9,090 bases of DNA from JADGGM01 sp035277485 (lineage in GTDB: Bacteria; Gemmatimonadota; Gemmatimonadetes; Gemmatimonadales; Gemmatimonadaceae): assembly GCA_035277485.1 (NCBI GenBank), contig DATEKK010000288.1:1-9090 (forward strand). Reading direction: 5' to 3'. Numbering within the stretch: position 1 is the stretch's first letter; every line of letters begins with the position of its first letter. A model generated the notes under the pieces. It had not been told where the DNA came from. It was given only the letters and a program-made list of their open reading frames with translations, and did no database searches. Of this stretch, positions 5,750 through 9,090 are shown piece by piece. The translations under genes and the position numbers were made by a program.

Positions 5750-8700
5750 TCAACGCTTGGCGCGATCGAGCTGCGCGACGCGCGCCCGGGCCTCGGTCAC
5801 GCGCGGCTGCAATTCCGGATCGGCGTTCGCCCACAGATCGACGAAGCGGCCGTAGTACTCCGCCGCATGCGGGGCATCGCCCGCGCCCTCGTACAGCTCG
5901 CCTAACCGAAACAGCGCGGGCGCGAGATCGAGCCGGTCGATGGTCGAGCGGCCCGCCGCGTGCATCTCGACATACTGCGTGAGATACGTCCGTGCCGAGT
6001 CGGCCCGGCCCCCGCGGTCGAACGCGAGACCGAGCAACAGCGGCGTGCACACGGTACAGTTGGGCGTCGGAAGGCCGTCCACCTCCGTGTCCCCACGGCG
6101 GAAGTCGGCGACCGCGCTGTCGATCTTGCCCTCCGCGACGGCGATCATGCCGCGTAACCGCGCGATGTTGACGGCATCCTGCCGGCGGGCCAGCGTGTCC
6201 ATTCGTCCTTCGTACCGGTTCATGACATCGCGTGCCTTCTCCGCGGCACCCGCCCGCGCGTACCCGGCCGCCAGCCAGAAGAGGGTCCGATTTCGAGACA
6301 GCGGGACCGTGGCCACCGGCACGGCGCGCGCTGCCGCGTCCAGCGCCGCCACGCCGCGCCGTGCATCGCCGCGCAACTCTGCATCCACGAGCGCCTCACC
6401 ATACGCCGTGAGGTAGGGACTAACCGTATCGGCATGCAGGCGCGCCCGTGCCGCGTTCACCTGCGCATACTGTTGTTCGGCTTCGCGCAGCCGTCCGTGC
6501 AGGAGGGCGATGTCGGCGAGCGCGGATTGCGCGCCTAGGCTGGTGTCGGCGTACGGTCGTACGAGGCGCTCGGCGGCGTCGTAGTCGCGCCGGTTCCAAT
6601 ACTCGGCGAATCGGGGTCTCACAGTCGGAAACGGTACGCCGCGACTCGCGATCACGCCCATGACGGAGTCGAACGACGCATGCCGACCCATCTCGGTGTA
6701 GAGCTGCGCGAGATTGGTCAGAAGGGTGCCGTTAGACGGGGCGCTCGCAAGAGCGACATGGTACATCGCGTCGGCACCGGTGTAGTCGCGTATGTCGTCG
6801 AGTGTAACCGCCAGGGAGTTAGCCGCATCGTAGTTCGTCGAGTCGAGCGCCACCGCGCGCCGCAGCGCGGCGATGGCCTTCCGGCGGTCCGGTGCGACGG
6901 CCAGGTAGTACGCGCCCTCTACGTCGTACCGCTCTCGCTCGGGGAGCCGGTCGCGTAGACGAAATCCCGTCGTGAGCGCCGCGTCGATGTCCGCCGTCGA
7001 GTTCGCGCGCGGGAGCGCCATCATGGAGTAGGCGAGCTGCACGTATGCCATCGCGAACGTGCTGTCTTGTCCGATCGCGTCGCGAAAGTCCTGGATCGCC
7101 GTCCTGTAGTCGCCCCGGACGTCGTTGGCGTCCATTCCCGCGGCGTAACTCTTGAGCGCGCCTAACGACGCAGTGGTCACCTGATCGAGCGGTGGCGCGG
7201 CCCGCACGCTCTTGAGCGACTCGCCGATTTTGCCGCGCAGCGCCTTGGTCAGGCGGTCCACCGAGGGGATCAGGTCGCCGGCGTCCTTCGCCGATTCGCT
7301 GTATGACGCGAGCTCGTCCCCGGACTCGGCCGCGATGAGGCGCGCCGTCACGATGTAGCCGCTGCCTGCCGGCACGATGCGCCCCGCGACGACCGCTTTC
7401 GCACCGGTGCGCTGCGCGATGTCGCGCGCGACGCCCAGGTCGACGCGCGTCGTATCCGGCCGCTGCATCTGCTCGAGCGCCGCGACGATCGAGCTCGTCT
7501 GCAACACGTGTACGACCCGGCTCTGCGACAGGTTCGTCCGCACCGCCTCGGCGATGGTCGAGCCTAACGACGTATCCGCGCCCGCCGCATCGAACGCGGC
7601 CACGAGCACCTTGTCGCTCGGCGCGAGCTTGCCGGCAGCGAGCAGCGACCCCGCCGGTCCAATGCCGAGCATGCGCAAGAGCATATACACGGCCACGAGT
7701 ATCGCGAACACGCTCACCGCAATGATCCCGCCGCGCATCGTGCGCTTCCACGAGACGTGCGGGCTCGCGCGGATCGCCAGCGTGGCCATCGTGCCGCGCA
7801 CGTTCCCGAGCGACGGAGTGCCGCCCGGCGTGAAGGTGGGCGTCGCCGTGGCCATGCGATGCGACACATACTGCGTGTACGCGGTGAACAGGATCACCGG
7901 CAGGCCGAGCGCCATCACCGCGAGCGCGCCCGGGAACACCCAATCGGGCAATCCGATCGCGATGATGGCCGCGCGCGCGACGACCGCGACGGCGAGAAAG
8001 GCGACCGCGTACACCGCCAGGGCGCGCACGAGCATCGTGCGGCCGCCTAACAGAATCGCCGGCATCGCGGCCTGCGGCGCCGACGGCGACGCCACGGCGT
8101 CGAGTCGCTGCAAGAGCTCGGTGGCGCTCGCGGGCCGCGAGGCCGGATCTTTCGCCAGGCACTGCATGACGAGCGCGGCGAGCGCCGCCGGGCAGTCGGG
8201 CCTGAGCTCGCCTAACGGCTTGGGCGTCTCGCCCATGTGCGCGACCAGCAGCTTGTGCGGCGGCAGGCCGGGGAAGGGCGGCTGCCCCGCGAGCAGCTCG
8301 TACGCCATGCACCCGAACGCGTAGATGTCGGCGCGGTGATCGGTGCTCGGATCGCCGGCGGCCTGCTCCGGCGCCATGTACGTGGGCGTTCCCACCGCTG
8401 TGCCGAGCTGCGTGAGCGTGGCGCCTAACGCCCCGTCGGCCGCGGCCGCGATGGCCTTCGCGATCCCGAAATCGGTGACCACCGCCGTGTGGCCGGACAG
8501 CAGCACGTTGTCCGGCTTGATGTCGCGGTGGATCACGCCATGCGCGTGGGCGTAGGCGAGCGCGCTCGCGACTTCGCGCAGGATGCGCACCGCCTCGGGG
8601 ATCGGCAGCTCGCCCTCGCGAGCGAGTCGTGCGCGGAGCGACTCGCCGGCCACGTACGGCATGGTGAAGTACGGCAGGCCATCCACGTCACCTGCCGTGA

Positions 8701-8938
8701 GCAGCGGCACCATGTGGGGGTGCTGCAGCCGCGCCGCGATGCTGATCTCGCGCCGGAAGCGGTCGATGGCAAGCTGCCCGGACATCTCGGTCGGGAGCAC
8801 CTTGATCACCACGTCGCGGCTGAGCGACGTGTCGGTCGCCACGAAGACGCGCGACATCCCGCCGCCACCGAGTTCCCGGCCGAGCGCGTACGCGCCGCCC
8901 AGGGTCCGCTGGAGCTGTTCCTGCAGGTTGTCGGGCAT
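5750..8938 (-). CDS. transmembrane serine/threonine protein kinase with FlgO/TolB-like domain and TPRs
   Basis: This 1062-residue protein has an intact Hanks-type kinase at about 16-280: Gly loop GGGGMSRV (24-31), Lys46, Glu64 of helix C, HRDIKPDN with catalytic Asp139, DFG at 156-158 and APE at 189-191. It should phosphorylate Ser/Thr. Three hydrophobic segments follow (about 303-325, 333-356 and 402-424). An odd number places the kinase in the cytosol and the C-terminal half outside the inner membrane, which is inference. Residues about 440-580 (DKVLVAAFDAAGADTSLGS and on, with TGAKAVVAGRI) resemble the FlgO/TolB-N-like domain often seen in such kinases. Residues about 590-1060 are helical TPR-type repeats (GDYRTAIQDFRDAIGQDSTF, then DRRKAIAALRRAVALDS), with a single CTVC at 961-964. 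The C-terminal half probably senses or scaffolds an envelope ligand that is not known. The start ATG (8938) has no clear ribosome binding site, but it gives the expected kinase N-terminus. The design is typical of large kinase sets in Gemmatimonadota. Confidence 0.93.
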   Translation of the reverse strand: MPDNLQEQLQRTLGGAYALGRELGGGGMSRVFVATDTSLSRDVVIKVLPTEMSGQLAIDRFRREISIAARLQHPHMVPLLTAGDVDGLPYFTMPYVAGESLRARLAREGELPIPEAVRILREVASALAYAHAHGVIHRDIKPDNVLLSGHTAVVTDFGIAKAIAAAADGALGATLTQLGTAVGTPTYMAPEQAAGDPSTDHRADIYAFGCMAYELLAGQPPFPGLPPHKLLVAHMGETPKPLGELRPDCPAALAALVMQCLAKDPASRPASATELLQRLDAVASPSAPQAAMPAILLGGRTMLVRALAVYAVAFLAVAVVARAAIIAIGLPDWVFPGALAVMALGLPVILFTAYTQYVSHRMATATPTFTPGGTPSLGNVRGTMATLAIRASPHVSWKRTMRGGIIAVSVFAILVAVYMLLRMLGIGPAGSLLAAGKLAPSDKVLVAAFDAAGADTSLGSTIAEAVRTNLSQSRVVHVLQTSSIVAALEQMQRPDTTRVDLGVARDIAQRTGAKAVVAGRIVPAGSGYIVTARLIAAESGDELASYSESAKDAGDLIPSVDRLTKALRGKIGESLKSVRAAPPLDQVTTASLGALKSYAAGMDANDVRGDYRTAIQDFRDAIGQDSTFAMAYVQLAYSMMALPRANSTADIDAALTTGFRLRDRLPERERYDVEGAYYLAVAPDRRKAIAALRRAVALDSTNYDAANSLAVTLDDIRDYTGADAMYHVALASAPSNGTLLTNLAQLYTEMGRHASFDSVMGVIASRGVPFPTVRPRFAEYWNRRDYDAAERLVRPYADTSLGAQSALADIALLHGRLREAEQQYAQVNAARARLHADTVSPYLTAYGEALVDAELRGDARRGVAALDAAARAVPVATVPLSRNRTLFWLAAGYARAGAAEKARDVMNRYEGRMDTLARRQDAVNIARLRGMIAVAEGKIDSAVADFRRGDTEVDGLPTPNCTVCTPLLLGLAFDRGGRADSARTYLTQYVEMHAAGRSTIDRLDLAPALFRLGELYEGAGDAPHAAEYYGRFVDLWANADPELQPRVTEARARVAQLDRAKR

Positions 8939-9090
8939 GGAGTCACATTAAGATGCCGTGCATCGACGACACGCGGAAGGGTGGCCGGTGCGGGGAGCGA
9001 TCATGAAGGCGCCGGGTCGCTGCGCGGTCCCGGTCATCCCCGACCGGCACCCGGGCCACGCACGTCACGGTCGCATGACAACCGGAAACG
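8939..9090. other. upstream region of the kinase gene, no convincing gene
   Basis: The region is GC-rich with one AT-rich patch at about 8945-8953, immediately upstream of the kinase ATG on the minus strand. That patch could be a -10 element for a very short or absent leader, but no matching -35 was found. A 6-bp inverted repeat (CCGGTC at 9030-9035, GACCGG at 9042-9047) is present. An ATG at 9003 with GGGGAG upstream opens a plus-strand frame to the window edge, but its translation is too short and protein-unlike to call a gene. Confidence 0.4.

Larger units (their letters stand above)
50..8429 (+). repeat. dispersed strand-specific heptamer GCCTAAC (14 CCTAAC cores)
   Basis: The core CCTAAC starts at 51, 344, 2279, 3601, 3871, 5045, 5192, 5713, 5901, 7161, 7563, 8046, 8211 and 8424. 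A preceding G is present at all except 5192 and 5713, and the base before that is most often C. The base after the core is G, A or C and never T. The reverse complement GTTAGG was not found on the plus strand. Copies lie in plus-strand genes (51, 5045, 5192), minus-strand genes (344, 2279, 3601, 5901, 7161, 7563, 8046, 8211, 8424) and gaps (3871, 5713). The spacing is irregular, from about 150 to 1900 bases. Polarity is thus independent of transcription. The function is unknown. Confidence 0.8.

Noticed and set aside
6819..8312. 497-residue minus-strand frame inside the Ser/Thr kinase
   Set aside because: It is an Arg/Ala/Gly-rich out-of-frame shadow of the intact kinase gene, caused by high GC.
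7377..8324. 315-residue plus-strand frame antisense to the kinase
   Set aside because: It is antisense to well-conserved kinase and membrane segments; the translation has no recognisable domain.
8556..8569. Perfect 14-base palindrome GCGAGCGCGCTCGC
   Set aside because: It lies in kinase codons for Ala-Ser-Ala-Leu-Ala and is made of the preferred GC-rich codons; chance is the simpler explanation.
9003..9090. Possible start of a divergent plus-strand gene (ATG with GGGGAG upstream)
   Set aside because: Only 29 codons are visible, the sequence is rich in Pro, His and Arg, and the gap to the kinase start is just 64 bases. It cannot be supported from this window.
1..9090. Mobile element, CRISPR array, tRNA or rRNA
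   Set aside because: No transposase-like frame, terminal repeats, regularly spaced repeats or RNA-gene sequence was seen on either strand.

Overview
The window reads as a piece of a high-GC Gram-negative chromosome, most likely from the Gemmatimonadota. The main reason is the long serine/threonine kinase at the right end. Its N-terminus (Gly-rich loop GGGGMSRV, then VVIKVLP and FRREI), central membrane segments and C-terminal TPR half follow a design that is expanded in Gemmatimonadota. The signal-peptide-bearing beta-barrel-like protein fits a diderm envelope. The taxonomic call is inference from protein style only.

Layout, left to right. (1) Bases 3-182 hold the 3' end of an unidentified plus-strand gene with an Asp/Gly/His-rich tail. 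(2) Bases 298-3747, minus strand, encode a large cytosolic signalling protein that joins a CheB methylesterase, a CheR methyltransferase, a PAS-like region, a long coiled coil, a second PAS and a histidine kinase. (3) A 318-bp divergent intergenic region follows. (4) Bases 4066-4701, plus strand, encode a ferritin-like YciE/YciF (DUF892) protein, followed by a strong hairpin terminator at 4731-4765. (5) Bases 4838-5647, plus strand, encode an exported, probably outer-membrane beta-barrel protein. (6) A short convergent gap contains overlapping inverted repeats. (7) Bases 5750-8938, minus strand, encode the transmembrane Ser/Thr kinase with a FlgO/TolB-like domain and TPRs. (8) The last 150 bases hold the upstream region of the kinase and no convincing gene.

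The genes do not form one operon: neighbours are divergent, convergent, or separated by a terminator. Two encode large signal-transduction proteins and two encode stress or envelope proteins. A shared pathway cannot be shown. No mobile element, CRISPR array, tRNA or rRNA was seen.

The most unusual signal is at DNA level. The heptamer GCCTAAC (core CCTAAC) occurs again and again on the plus strand only: 14 cores, 12 of them with the full heptamer, and no GTTAGG. It occurs in genes of both orientations, in different reading frames and in non-coding gaps. Inside the two minus-strand genes it accounts for all but one of the very rare TTA leucine codons. This looks like a strand-polarised chromosomal motif (KOPS-like, Chi-like or another protein-binding signal) rather than a by-product of codon use.
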